Shown here piece by piece: positions 8,802 to 17,275 of a stretch of DNA of 41,163 bases (positions are counted from its first letter, which is position 1; each line of letters starts with the position of its first letter). The notes under the pieces were generated by a model. The model was not told where the DNA came from, ran no database searches, and saw nothing but the letters and a program-made list of their open reading frames with translations. A program made the translations under genes and the position numbers. The stretch comes from Bacteroidia bacterium (lineage in GTDB: Bacteria > Bacteroidota > Bacteroidia > Flavobacteriales > Flavobacteriaceae), in the NCBI GenBank assembly GCA_030429955.1, contig JAUIGO010000024.1, positions 1-41,163 of the forward strand. The letters are read 5' to 3'.

Positions 8802-9536
8802 ATGGATACTAACTCCAAAATTTTTGGAATTCGAACTGTTATAGAAGCTATAAACTCAGGCAAGACTATTGATAAAGTTTTTATGCAAAAGGGACTTCGT
8901 GGTGAGCTTTTTCAAGAATTGGAAAGTTTGCTTAGAAAAGAAGACATAAATACATCTTACGTTCCTGTAGAAAAACTCAATCGTTTATCCAGTAAAAATC
9001 ATCAAGGTGTTGTTGCTTTAATTTCGCCAATAGAGTTTTATGATCTAGATAACTTAGTCCTAAATGTCATAGAGTCTGGAAAAAATCCTCTTTTCTTACT
9101 TCTTGACCAACTAAGTGATGTTAGAAATTTTGGCGCTATAATACGAACTGCTGAATGTACAGGAGTTAACGGCATTATTATTCAGAAAAAAGGCGGAGCA
9201 CCAGTAAACGCAGATACAGTAAAAACAAGTGCTGGAGCAGTTTTTAAAGTTCCTATTTGTAAAGTAGACCACATAAAAGATGCTATGTTTCATTTACAAG
9301 CCTCAGGTATAAAAGTAATTGCTGCCACTGAAAAAACCAATAATACATTGTATGATGTATCATTTAAAGAACCTTGTGCCATTATAATGGGTTCTGAAGG
9401 TAAAGGCATTACACCTTCTATTTTGAAACTTGCTGATGATACTGCAAAGCTTCCTCTGTTAGGAGACATTGAATCGCTAAATGTTTCTGTAGCTTGTGGA
9501 GCTTTTCTTTATGAAGTGGTTAGGCAAAGACGCTAA
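8802..9536 (+). CDS. rlmB: 23S rRNA 2'-O-ribose methyltransferase, TrmH/SpoU family
   Basis: Methylates a ribose 2'-OH of 23S rRNA (G2251 in E. coli numbering for RlmB) using S-adenosylmethionine. The 244-residue length fits. The N-terminal substrate-binding domain (about 1-75, starting with KIFGIRTVIEAI) is followed by a SPOUT domain with all three knot motifs: DQLSDVRNFGAIIRTA (102-117, with the family Asn and Arg), IIMGSEGKG (194-202) and LPLLGDIESLNVSVACG (217-233). RlmB is the best assignment, although other TrmH-family methyltransferases have the same motifs. The gene converges on the rhomboid gene with a 4-base CTAA overlap of stop codons. Confidence 0.9.
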   Translation: MDTNSKIFGIRTVIEAINSGKTIDKVFMQKGLRGELFQELESLLRKEDINTSYVPVEKLNRLSSKNHQGVVALISPIEFYDLDNLVLNVIESGKNPLFLLLDQLSDVRNFGAIIRTAECTGVNGIIIQKKGGAPVNADTVKTSAGAVFKVPICKVDHIKDAMFHLQASGIKVIAATEKTNNTLYDVSFKEPCAIIMGSEGKGITPSILKLADDTAKLPLLGDIESLNVSVACGAFLYEVVRQRR

Positions 9537-10276
9537 TCTTCTTCTGTTTTCTTAAATTGATAGTTAATTATAATTTTATTTGACTTCTCCTCTACTATTT
9601 CAGAAGATTCTTTAATGTGTTCAATGAAATTGCCATTTTCATCAAAGTGTTTTAAAAAAGGGTCGTCATCTTCGTTGTAGTCTTCTTCTTCCCATTTATA
9701 TTTTTTGGGTTTGGCTATAGATTTTCTAAAAATTAAAGCAAAAACAAATCCCACAATCAAACCAGACAAATGACCTTCCCATGACATGTTTTCTTTTACT
9801 GGAAACACGTACCAAATCATACTACCATAGAGAAAAACTACTAATAACGATAGTGCAATCAATCTAAAATATTTAGCAAAAATGCCTTTAAAGAGAATAA
9901 AACTCATTAACACATAGATGAGACCACTAGCTCCAATATGGTTTGCTGGTCTACCAATACACCAAGTTAAAAATCCAGAAAATAGGATTCCGTATATAAT
10001 GACTTTCCAAGATATTTCTCTGTAGAAATAAAACAATGACATAGACAAAACAAGTAGCGGAATAGAGTTATGATACAAATGCTCCATGCTACTGTGTATA
10101 AAAGGGCTAAAAATGATACCTTTTAAACCACTAAGCGTTCTTGGGTATATACCAAAATCATTAAACCGAAATCCGAAACGGACCTCAAACCAAAATACAA
10201 TCCATAAGAAAAGCACAAAGAAAACTGGAAAGCCAATAACTCCTGTTGTATATTTAAATTGTTCTTGATCTCTCAT
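9533..10276 (-). CDS. Rhomboid family intramembrane serine protease
   Basis: Cleaves transmembrane segments of membrane proteins inside the lipid bilayer. The 247-residue protein has about six hydrophobic segments. The catalytic dyad is visible as Ser117 in HIGASGLIY and His169 in EGHLSG, and the oxyanion-stabilising H66 and N70 are in HLYHN. The cytoplasmic tail after about residue 185 is acidic and basic in blocks (KYKWEEEDYNEDDDPF) with no known domain. It converges on rlmB, sharing the tetranucleotide CTAA at the stop codons. The -7 box at 10281-10288 sits four bases before the ATG. Confidence 0.92.
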   Translation of the reverse strand: MRDQEQFKYTTGVIGFPVFFVLFLWIVFWFEVRFGFRFNDFGIYPRTLSGLKGIIFSPFIHSSMEHLYHNSIPLLVLSMSLFYFYREISWKVIIYGILFSGFLTWCIGRPANHIGASGLIYVLMSFILFKGIFAKYFRLIALSLLVVFLYGSMIWYVFPVKENMSWEGHLSGLIVGFVFALIFRKSIAKPKKYKWEEEDYNEDDDPFLKHFDENGNFIEHIKESSEIVEEKSNKIIINYQFKKTEED

Positions 10277-10280
10277 TTGA

Positions 10281-10314
10281 TAAATTTAATTAAAGATTAC
10301 AAATAGTTGACCAA
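10281..10314 (-). promoter_or_regulatory. Promoter of the rhomboid gene, predicted leaderless
   Basis: On the minus strand TTG (10314-10312), a 23-base spacer and TAAATTTA (10288-10281) match the Bacteroidota consensus except for the final base. The box is followed by four bases and then the ATG. The spacer is at the upper limit, so this is less secure than the rpsL promoter. Confidence 0.4.
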
Positions 10315-10342
10315 TAATGACATTAATGATAAATTGTCATTA
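10315..10342. promoter_or_regulatory. Inverted repeat between the divergent rhomboid and rarA genes
   Basis: TAATGACA (10315-10322) and TGTCATTA (10335-10342) are exact inverted copies separated by 12 bases. They lie between the two divergent promoters, next to the proposed -33 triplet of the rhomboid gene and nine bases before that of rarA. This layout suits an operator for an unknown dimeric regulator; no regulator gene is adjacent. Confidence 0.4.
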
Positions 10343-10350
10343 AAAGATTC

Positions 10351-10379
10351 TTGCCTTTAATGGAATTCATTTAATTTTA
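10351..10379 (+). promoter_or_regulatory. Promoter of rarA, predicted leaderless
   Basis: TTG (10351-10353), an 18-base spacer and TAATTTTA (10372-10379) fit the Bacteroidota promoter with one mismatch at the last base. Only four bases separate the box from the rarA ATG. Confidence 0.55.
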
Positions 10380-10383
10380 CACT

Positions 10384-11661
10384 ATGAATCAACCTTTAGC
10401 TGAACGTTTACGACCAAAAACTCTTGATGACTATATCAGTCAATCACACTTGGTTGGTGATAAAGGGTCGTTAACACAATCTATAAAGCAAGGTTTGATT
10501 CCATCACTCATTTTTTGGGGACCACCAGGAACTGGAAAAACAACCTTGGCAAATATTATTGCAGAAACATCTGGAAGACCTTTTTATACGTTAAGTGCTA
10601 TAAGCTCTGGTGTAAAAGATGTGCGAGATGTTATCAATAAAGCAAAACAAAGTGGTGGTTTGTTTACAGCTAAAAACCCAATATTGTTTATTGATGAAAT
10701 TCATAGGTTTAGCAAATCGCAACAAGATTCTTTATTACAGGCTGTTGAGAAAGGTTGGGTGACACTTATTGGAGCCACTACTGAAAATCCAAGCTTTGAA
10801 GTGATTCCTGCTTTGCTTTCACGTTGTCAAGTATATATTTTGAATTCTTTTGATAAAAACGATTTAGAGACACTTTTAAAGCGTGCCATTGAAAAAGATG
10901 ACATAATCTCCCAAAAGAACATAAAACTCGATGAAACGGAAGCTTTATTGCGACTTTCTGGTGGTGATGCAAGAAAATTACTCAACATCTTTGAATTAAT
11001 CATTTCATCTTTTAATACAGATGATATTACCATTACAAACGACATTGTGTTACAAAAAGTTCAGAACAATACTGTTAGATACGATAAAACTGGCGAACAG
11101 CATTATGATATCATTTCGGCGTTTATAAAATCTATTCGTGGTAGCGATCCAAATGCTGCTGTATATTGGTTGGCTAGAATGATTGAAGGTGGTGAAGATG
11201 TAAAATTTATTGCAAGACGGTTATTAATTCTTGCCAGCGAAGATATTGGAAATGCAAACCCAACTGCTTTGGTTATTGCCAATAGCACCTTTCAAGCAGT
11301 ATCTACCATTGGTTATCCAGAATCACGAATTATTTTGAGCCAATGTGCTACCTATTTGGCTTGTTCTGCAAAGAGCAATGCATCCTATCTTGCCATTAAC
11401 AATGCGCAACAATTGGTAAAAGAAACAGGAGATTTAAGCGTGCCATTATCTGTAAGAAATGCACCAACTAAATTAATGAAGGAGTTAGGTTATGGTGAAA
11501 ATTATCAATATGCTCACAATCACGAGAATAATTTTGCCAACCAGGAATTTATGCCAGAAGATATTAAGAATACTAAACTGTATGATCCTGGAAATAATAC
11601 TCGCGAAAATACATTAAGAGATTTCCTTAAAAAACGCTGGAAAGATAAGTATAACTACTAA
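10384..11661 (+). CDS. rarA: Replication-associated recombination protein A (AAA+ ATPase)
   Basis: MgsA/RarA/WRNIP1-family AAA+ ATPase that acts at stalled replication forks and binds SSB and single-stranded DNA. The 425-residue length fits. Walker A is GPPGTGKT (46-53), Walker B is LFIDEIH (101-107), sensor 1 is in [10 protein letters not shown] and the sensor 2 arginine is in GGDARKLLN. The C-terminal tetramerisation domain includes the family-typical [16 protein letters not shown]. It ends tail to tail with the downstream hypothetical gene in a 4-base CTAA overlap. The identification is secure. Confidence 0.95.
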   Translation: MNQPLAERLRPKTLDDYISQSHLVGDKGSLTQSIKQGLIPSLIFWGPPGTGKTTLANIIAETSGRPFYTLSAISSGVKDVRDVINKAKQSGGLFTAKNPILFIDEIHRFSKSQQDSLLQAVEKGWVTLIGATTENPSFEVIPALLSRCQVYILNSFDKNDLETLLKRAIEKDDIISQKNIKLDETEALLRLSGGDARKLLNIFELIISSFNTDDITITNDIVLQKVQNNTVRYDKTGEQHYDIISAFIKSIRGSDPNAAVYWLARMIEGGEDVKFIARRLLILASEDIGNANPTALVIANSTFQAVSTIGYPESRIILSQCATYLACSAKSNASYLAINNAQQLVKETGDLSVPLSVRNAPTKLMKELGYGENYQYAHNHENNFANQEFMPEDIKNTKLYDPGNNTRENTLRDFLKKRWKDKYNY

Positions 11662-12476
11662 AAAATGATATTTAAAATTTCTATGACGGTTTTCTTTCCT
11701 TTTGTGTATTCTAACATCCATTTACCATCTTTTTTATACACAATACCATTATTTCCCTTTACAGTAAATACATCGTCCATTCCAGTTTTAGTAAGTTCAT
11801 AAATTACTTTTTTAGTTTCAGCATTTACTAAATTATAACCATTATCTATGGCAACAGCTTCAAAATAAGTGTCATTAGTCTTTATGTTTTCAGACTTATC
11901 TTCTTTTGATTCTTTTGTTGTATTCTCTTTAATTTTAATTTCTTTTTCTTTTTTAAGTTCTTCAATTTCAGCCTTAAGTTGTTCTACCTCATCAGAATCA
12001 CTTTTTATTGGTTCTACCTCTTCCGTTGTAGAATTTGCTGAAGCATTATTTGGTACATAGTTGTAATTTAATGTCTTAAAATTTTCAAAAGCTTCTCTAA
12101 TACCATAGTTATAAACCTTGTCAAATTCTTTTTCTTTATTGGTTCCTTCAGCTTGAAAAACAATATTGTTATTACAATCTTTTAAAGCAACAGTAACTGT
12201 AGTTCTGAGGAATCCTTTGGCAGTGACTTCGCATTTTAATGCTAAACAGTAGTTAGACTTTAAATCATTTGGAAAGATATCACTTTCTAAAACTGGTCTA
12301 AAACCATGTTTTTTCAATAGAAATCTTGTTAATTCATTAAGGTTATACTCGTTTGGTTCATTTTGAAAATGAAATTGCTTTTCAACAATAACATACTTAT
12401 AGTCATTGATACTAAACTGTGCATTTGTTTTGAGAAAACAGCTTGTAAATATTAGAATCATTATAACCTTTTTCAT
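11658..12476 (-). CDS. Hypothetical exported protein with a charged coiled-coil middle
   Basis: I do not recognise this 272-residue protein. It has a signal peptide, MKKVIMILIFTSCFLKTNAQ, probably cut after the AQ at 19-20. Cys13 is in a weak lipobox-like context but would leave an unusually short signal. Residues 21-140 form a mixed alpha/beta domain. Residues 162-195 are strongly charged (EVEQLKAEIEELKKEKEIK) and probably form a coiled coil or flexible stalk. The last 70 residues (YFEAVAIDNGYNLVNAETKK to the end) look like a small beta-rich domain. Periplasmic or outer-membrane attached location is likely. It has its own upstream gap of about 60 bases, so it is probably monocistronic. Confidence 0.7.
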   Translation of the reverse strand: MKKVIMILIFTSCFLKTNAQFSINDYKYVIVEKQFHFQNEPNEYNLNELTRFLLKKHGFRPVLESDIFPNDLKSNYCLALKCEVTAKGFLRTTVTVALKDCNNNIVFQAEGTNKEKEFDKVYNYGIREAFENFKTLNYNYVPNNASANSTTEEVEPIKSDSDEVEQLKAEIEELKKEKEIKIKENTTKESKEDKSENIKTNDTYFEAVAIDNGYNLVNAETKKVIYELTKTGMDDVFTVKGNNGIVYKKDGKWMLEYTKGKKTVIEILNIIF

Positions 12477-12535
12477 TTTATCTCTTTAAATTATGAATTA
12501 GTAATTATTAAGCAAATAAATATACATTGAGATTC

Positions 12536-13225
12536 TTATAAATAATGCTTTAAATCCAACAGATTATCAACAAATTTTATACCATTGGTTTCATTTTCTT
12601 TGTGGTAATTAAAACAAATAGCATCAAGGCCAATATCTAACGCTCCCATAATATCAGCTTCTAAGTTATCTCCAATCATAATACTGTTTTCAATATTAGC
12701 ATTTGCTAAATTTAAAGCATGGTTAAAAATTTTTGGATTTGGTTTTTTTACGCCTACCATTTCTGAGTTTGTAACGGTTTTAAAATATTGATTAATGTTT
12801 GCATTGTTTAACTTTCCTTGCTGTACTTCTTTAAATCCATTAGTTATTATGTGTAGTTGATATTTTGGCGCTAAATAGTCCAAAATTTCAATAGTACCAT
12901 CAAACAAGTGGTTGAATGTACACAAATGGTCAATATAATCTTCTGATAATTTATTGATTATTCTAGATTTCACTTTATAACCCAGAATGTTAAAGGTGTC
13001 GTCTAATCGTTTATATCGCAATGAAACTTTATCTATTTTATCTTCACGATACAATTTCCAATAACTAAGATTTAAAGGTTCGTAAACTTTTAAAAATTCT
13101 TCTAAATCAATATCCATATTATTCATCTGGAATATTTTCTGGAAAGTTAATCCTGAGTTTTTATCAAAATCCCAAAGTGTATGATCTAAATCAAAAAAAA
13201 TGTGAGATATATTATTAATTTTCAT
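12536..13225 (-). CDS. HAD-superfamily hydrolase, YjjG-type pyrimidine nucleotidase
   Basis: Probable noncanonical pyrimidine nucleotide 5'-phosphatase (house-cleaning nucleotidase). The 229 residues carry the HAD motifs in order: motif I FFDLDHT (nucleophile Asp12, Asp14), the YjjG-typical LWDFDKNS, motif II in IITNGF, motif III Lys in GVKKPNPKIF, and motif IV MIGDNLEADIMGA. The small helical cap domain lies between motifs I and II (about 20-95). The start overlaps the end of the upstream deacetylase-like gene by 11 bases, so the two are translationally coupled. The substrate assignment rests on family resemblance. Confidence 0.87.
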   Translation of the reverse strand: MKINNISHIFFDLDHTLWDFDKNSGLTFQKIFQMNNMDIDLEEFLKVYEPLNLSYWKLYREDKIDKVSLRYKRLDDTFNILGYKVKSRIINKLSEDYIDHLCTFNHLFDGTIEILDYLAPKYQLHIITNGFKEVQQGKLNNANINQYFKTVTNSEMVGVKKPNPKIFNHALNLANANIENSIMIGDNLEADIMGALDIGLDAICFNYHKENETNGIKFVDNLLDLKHYL

Positions 13226-14516
13226 TTGCTGAGTCTAATATGTAATTAAATAAATCTTTAAAACCTTGCCAACGCTCTTCATTGCTAAAGGTATAATTAT
13301 GAAAAATTGGTATGAAAGTTCCGTTTACTTTTTTTACTTCTTTAATTAATTTTTCTAGGGTTTGTTTCTTATCAAGTTGAGATTTGGTTTTAAGTAAAGC
13401 AAAATCCATAATATAAAAGGAGTTAATCATCAATGGTGTTTGCACTTCATAGTCAAGATCATAAAACAAAAACGACGAACATGTTCCTGCTCTAAACCCA
13501 ATCTCATTTACATAACCCATTGAATAGTCTTCTTTAACCTCAAGATTCACTAAATTTCTGTAACAGGTTGGGAGATTTAGCTTATTAAAAGAATTTCTTG
13601 AAGCCATTAAAGATGTATTAATGATAGATTCCATATTAGCTTTCTCTTTTTTCAAAATATCAAAATCATCTAAAGCAAAATAAGACGCTTTTAATCCTAC
13701 TTTACAGTAATCAGCAACAGATTTTATTAATGAAACAAAGCCTTTCTTATTGATACTTATATTTTTGTCATAAGTTGAAAAATCTCCTATTAAAAAGAAT
13801 ACTTGAAATTTATTCTTAATTTTTTTTTGTTTATTAACAATCCATTTAAAGGTATCATAAGGGTCTTTTTTAAATCCTGAAAGCACTAAATAGCGCTGAT
13901 ACAATTGTCTTAATTTGAACCTAAACAAATCATTGAAAGTACCACCAATAGTACGCATTAATCCTTTACTTTTAAAGTAATATGCCATTGGTACATCTAT
14001 GACAGGTTTTACGCTATAGCTTCGTTCTTTAAAATGGTAATCTGGAAATTTTTTCTGAAGTGCCTCTTTAAACTTATAAACCCAAATATCTATCACTGGT
14101 TGTTGTAAAAAATTGTGTTTGAATGCAACACTATCTTTAGCTGTAAAACGTCCATACTCATCTTTTACATGTGGTAAATATTCCTCATATCGACTTAATA
14201 AATAAAAGGATGCTGCAAAAATATCAAATGGTATATCGCTTTTATCTCCATTGTAAAAGAAACATTTAGTGTTTTCCCAATCATGAACATGAATATCAAT
14301 ATCAGAGAGTCCTTGTTCAAATAATATTTGATGGCTTTTTATATGGAATTCATTGCCAAGTTGCTGAGTGGAATAGGACAATTTCAAACTATCGTGAGCA
14401 ATGAACTCCTCAACTTTTGTGGTAAATGATACAGGAATACCTAAAATACGCGTGCATATTTGCTTAAAAATATAATTTAAACGAGGAGTTATTTTATGAG
14501 TATAAACTAAAAGCAT
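13215..14516 (-). CDS. Polysaccharide deacetylase-like protein (DUF7033 type)
   Basis: A 433-residue protein matching a bacteroidete family annotated as polysaccharide deacetylase with an N-terminal DUF7033 domain. I prefer the ATG at 14516 (MLLVYTHKITPRLNYIF) because this is the usual N-terminus of the family; 14 upstream in-frame codons exist. Recognisable pieces are PFDIFAASFYLLSRYEEY (about 95-113), VIDVPMAYYFKSKGL and a C-terminal half with a NodB-like fold (GDFSTYDK, MGYVNEIGFRAGTCSSFLFYDL, FIPIFHNYTFSNEERW). No signal peptide is seen, so a cytoplasmic role in cell-envelope sugar metabolism is possible. The canonical metal-binding Asp-Asp and HxxxH motifs are not obvious, so catalytic activity is uncertain. 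Confidence 0.72.
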   Translation of the reverse strand: MLLVYTHKITPRLNYIFKQICTRILGIPVSFTTKVEEFIAHDSLKLSYSTQQLGNEFHIKSHQILFEQGLSDIDIHVHDWENTKCFFYNGDKSDIPFDIFAASFYLLSRYEEYLPHVKDEYGRFTAKDSVAFKHNFLQQPVIDIWVYKFKEALQKKFPDYHFKERSYSVKPVIDVPMAYYFKSKGLMRTIGGTFNDLFRFKLRQLYQRYLVLSGFKKDPYDTFKWIVNKQKKIKNKFQVFFLIGDFSTYDKNISINKKGFVSLIKSVADYCKVGLKASYFALDDFDILKKEKANMESIINTSLMASRNSFNKLNLPTCYRNLVNLEVKEDYSMGYVNEIGFRAGTCSSFLFYDLDYEVQTPLMINSFYIMDFALLKTKSQLDKKQTLEKLIKEVKKVNGTFIPIFHNYTFSNEERWQGFKDLFNYILDSANEN

Positions 14517-14618
14517 AAACTGTTGCAAATTCCAAAGGTTAAAAATACCAAATTCCAAAAGAATTAAATCATTGAAACACTTAAGTTATTGGAATTTTGT
14601 TTTTGAGGTTTAGTGCTT

Positions 14619-15317
14619 TCACAACAGTGATTCATCTGCGAAGCTAAAGTATGCTTTTTCGGTTATAATTAAATGGTCTAAAACCTTTATGTCTAAACTT
14701 TTTGCTGCAGTGCTAAGTTTTGCTGTTAATTGCTTGTCTGCTTCACTAGGTTTTAGTGTTCCTGATGGATGATTATGTGTCAAAATTATGCCTGTAGCAC
14801 CAACTTCTAAAGCTGTTTTTAGTGCTAACCTAACATCAACCAAAGTTCCTGTAATACCTCCTTTGCTCAACTGATTTTTTTGAATCACTTTGTTGGAGTT
14901 ATTTAAATACACTATCCAAAACTCTTCATGTGGTAACTCACCAATAATGGGTTGCATGAGTTCAAAAACTGAAGCACTTGAAGTGATTTTTTTCTTGTTT
15001 AGTGCTTCCTCTCCTCTACGTCGTCTGCCTAATTCTAAAGCGGCTGCAATAGTTATGGCTTTAGCTTCACCAATACCCTTAAATTCCATAAGTTGCTTTA
15101 TAGAAAGCTTACCCAATTCGCTTAAGTTATTATCAACACTTGCTAGAATACGTTGACATAATTTAACTGCGCTTTCTTCTCTGCTTCCAGAGCCTATTAA
15201 AATGGCAACCAGTTCGGCATCGCTTAAGGCAGCTTTACCTTTATCGCGAAGCTTTTCTCTTGGTTGGTCATCTTGACTCCAATTTTTAATTGAAAACGAA
15301 GATTGTTTTTCACTCAT
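14619..15317 (-). CDS. radC: RadC family JAMM-domain protein
   Basis: RadC/MPN+ protein; despite the name a direct role in recombination repair is doubtful, and biochemical function is unsettled. The 232-residue product has an N-terminal helix-hairpin-helix region (about 65-95, with FKGIGEAKA) and a C-terminal JAMM metalloprotease-like domain. The metal ligands are in HNHPSGTLKPSEAD: His181, His183 and Asp194. The -7 box at 15322-15329 lies four bases upstream of the ATG, with TTG 20 bases further up. The gene is divergent from the PaiB-like gene. Confidence 0.94.
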   Translation of the reverse strand: MSEKQSSFSIKNWSQDDQPREKLRDKGKAALSDAELVAILIGSGSREESAVKLCQRILASVDNNLSELGKLSIKQLMEFKGIGEAKAITIAAALELGRRRRGEEALNKKKITSSASVFELMQPIIGELPHEEFWIVYLNNSNKVIQKNQLSKGGITGTLVDVRLALKTALEVGATGIILTHNHPSGTLKPSEADKQLTAKLSTAAKSLDIKVLDHLIITEKAYFSFADESLL

Positions 15318-15321
15318 TGGT

Positions 15322-15352
15322 TAAAGATAAATATTGTAATTTTATAAATCAA
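15322..15352 (-). promoter_or_regulatory. Promoter of radC, predicted leaderless
   Basis: On the minus strand TTG (15352-15350), a 20-base spacer and TATCTTTA (15329-15322) match the consensus apart from the last base. Four bases separate the box from the radC ATG at 15317. Confidence 0.55.
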
Positions 15353-15380
15353 AATTCGTCAATTTAAATTAAAACATCTA

Positions 15381-15977
15381 TTGAAGTATCCACCACCACA
15401 TCACCAAGATCACAACAAAAATAACATGATTGAAGTTATTAAAGCTTATCCATTGGCTACTGTAATTTCAGTTAAAGATAATGAGCCTTTAATAACTCAC
15501 ATGCCATTAATTTATAGAGAATCTGATGGTAAACTTATTGGTCATATTGATATTTACAATCCGCAAACCAAATTAATGCGAGATGATTACGATCTTACTG
15601 CTATTTTCTCAGGACCTCAATGTTATATATCACCTAGCATTTACACAACCACTCAATTACCAACTTGGAACTACATAAAAGTGCATTTAAAGGGAACTGT
15701 TAAAGCCATTGAAAGTAAAGATGCTTTAAAGGAATCGCTTATTGTTATGACAGAGTTTTTGGAACAACCAGATCACAAGTATGTGCTTGAGGCAAACAAC
15801 CCAAGAATGGACTCTAATTTAGATTATATAAAAATGTTTGAAATTACCATTACTCATTGGGAAGGTAAATTTAAACTATCTCAAGACAAAATTAAGAGAG
15901 ATACAGAGGCTGCTAAACAAGAATTAATTAGAGCCAATCAACAAAATATAGAGCCTTTTTTAAACAAGGTATTTTAA
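15381..15977 (+). CDS. PaiB-like FMN-binding split-barrel protein
   Basis: A 198-residue member of the FMN-binding negative transcriptional regulator (PaiB) family. The N-terminus MKYPPPHHQ and the segment LATVISVKDNEPLITHMPLI (about 26-45) form the split barrel, and the family-typical VSPSxY-like strand appears as CYISPSIY followed by PTWNYIKVHLKG. The start is TTG at 15381: the PPPHHQ segment is normally at the extreme N-terminus of this family, while the next in-frame ATG at 15426 would remove it. Whether it regulates genes or acts as a small flavoprotein is not evident. It is followed after 19 bases by a VOC protein. Confidence 0.85.
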   Translation: MKYPPPHHQDHNKNNMIEVIKAYPLATVISVKDNEPLITHMPLIYRESDGKLIGHIDIYNPQTKLMRDDYDLTAIFSGPQCYISPSIYTTTQLPTWNYIKVHLKGTVKAIESKDALKESLIVMTEFLEQPDHKYVLEANNPRMDSNLDYIKMFEITITHWEGKFKLSQDKIKRDTEAAKQELIRANQQNIEPFLNKVF

Positions 15978-15996
15978 AATTATAAAACATGAAAAC

Positions 15997-16368
15997 ATGA
16001 AATTAGGAGCATTTTCAGTGAGTTTAGCTGTAAAAGACATAAAATTATCTAAGTTGTTTTACGAACAACTTGGGTTTACAGAATTTGGAGGAGATATTGA
16101 ACAAAACTGGATGATAATGAAAAACGGTACCACAACCATTGGATTGTTTCAAGGTATGTTTGACCAGAATATTTTGACTTTTAATCCAGGTTGGGATGGT
16201 AATGCCAATAAATTAAAATCGTTTACAGACGTTAGAGATATACAAAAAGAACTTAAAATCAAAGGCTTCACCATGATTACTGAAGCTGATGAAACCACTT
16301 CTGGACCAGCAAGTTTTGTGATTGTAGATCCTGATGGTAACCCAATTTTGGTAGATCAGCATGTTTGA
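15997..16368 (+). CDS. VOC-superfamily (glyoxalase/bleomycin-resistance fold) protein
   Basis: A 123-residue single-domain VOC protein. The first beta-alpha-beta-beta-beta module starts SVSLAVKDIKLSKLFYEQLGF and the second starts around FTDVRDIQKELKIKGF, ending in FVIVDPDGNPILVDQH. Metal-ligand candidates such as the C-terminal Asp and His are present, but substrate cannot be inferred. It sits 19 bases after the PaiB-like gene and 16 bases before the AraC gene, suggesting one transcription unit. Confidence 0.85.
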   Translation: MKLGAFSVSLAVKDIKLSKLFYEQLGFTEFGGDIEQNWMIMKNGTTTIGLFQGMFDQNILTFNPGWDGNANKLKSFTDVRDIQKELKIKGFTMITEADETTSGPASFVIVDPDGNPILVDQHV

Positions 16369-16384
16369 TTAATATTGTATATAC

Positions 16385-17189
16385 ATGAGCTCTAATTCCG
16401 TTAAAATATCAAAAATAAGTAACAAAATCACTTCAAAAAATGAAGATAACTACTACTCGGTTTGTTTACTTCAATCTGATATTCACACAATAAAAATAGA
16501 TGACACGACTTATAACAATGTCTCTAATTCTATGTTCTTTTTATTGCCAAGAAACCATTGGAAGATAACAAAAAAAAAACACCTCAACAACCTCTGGTTA
16601 TGTGCTTTATCTTCCAAAGCAAGTTTTAGATAATCCGTTGTTAAGCAAGCTACATATTAACGAAGTGAGGCTGTTTGCCAATGATGCCATTGCTAAAATA
16701 AATCTCGCTCCTGGTATTGAAAAAAGAGCTTTAAATATTCTTGAAATGATTGATGAATTATTAGGCTCTCATTTAAAACACAAGGAAGATGCAATCATTT
16801 CACTTTTAAATACATTTTTTGTGTATTGTGATGGACAGTGTAATATCAAATCAAACATTAGCGAAAACAATAGTAAAAAGAACATTGTGTTTAAATACAA
16901 AAAACTGGTCAATGAATATTTTCACAAATACCATGATGTAGAAGACTACGCAAAACTACTTAATGTAACCAGCAAGTATTTAAATGAATGCGTAAAGGAA
17001 ACACTTGACACTAATGCCAAAAGCCTGATTACCGAACAACGTATAATGCGAGCGCGTCACGAATTGAAATTCTCAGATAAAACCATCAAAGAAATTGGTT
17101 ACGAATTAGGCTTTTCTTCGCCTGATTATTTTAGCTATTTCTACAAACAACATACAGGAGTGACACCTTCAAAGCTTAGAAAAAGCTAG
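16385..17189 (+). pseudogene. AraC-family transcriptional regulator, interrupted by a frameshift
   Basis: The N-terminal part (16385 onwards, MSSNSVKISKISNK to HWKITKK) runs to a premature stop at 16633. The remainder is in another frame up to 17189. The join is a run of ten A at 16570-16579. Removing one A restores one open reading frame of 267 codons, reading TKKNTSTTSGYVLYLPKQVL across the junction, which is natural protein sequence. The C-terminal domain has two helix-turn-helix units (about DVEDYAKLLNVTSKYLNECV and IKEIGYELGFSSPDYFSYFY), typical of AraC/XylS. The gene may be a true pseudogene, a slippage-controlled gene, or a sequencing artefact in the homopolymer. Confidence 0.85.
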
Positions 17190-17252
17190 TATTTCCTAAA
17201 TTCTAAGGTTTTACCGTGTTTTTCATGTTTTACAACTCTTCCATTTAAATTA

Positions 17253-17275
17253 CATTGTAAAAAACTTTTACAATG
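17253..17275 (+). promoter_or_regulatory. Palindrome covering the cupin start codon
   Basis: CATTGTAAAA (17253-17262) and TTTTACAATG (17266-17275) are exact inverted copies around AAC. The final ATG is the start codon of the cupin gene. A related half-site, TTTTACAA, lies at 17228-17235. It could be an operator for the adjacent AraC regulator or an RNA hairpin that hides the start codon. Confidence 0.55.

Noticed and set aside
14517..14558. Upstream start for the deacetylase-like gene
   Set aside because: The family normally begins at MLLVYTHKI; the 14 extra residues look non-conserved.
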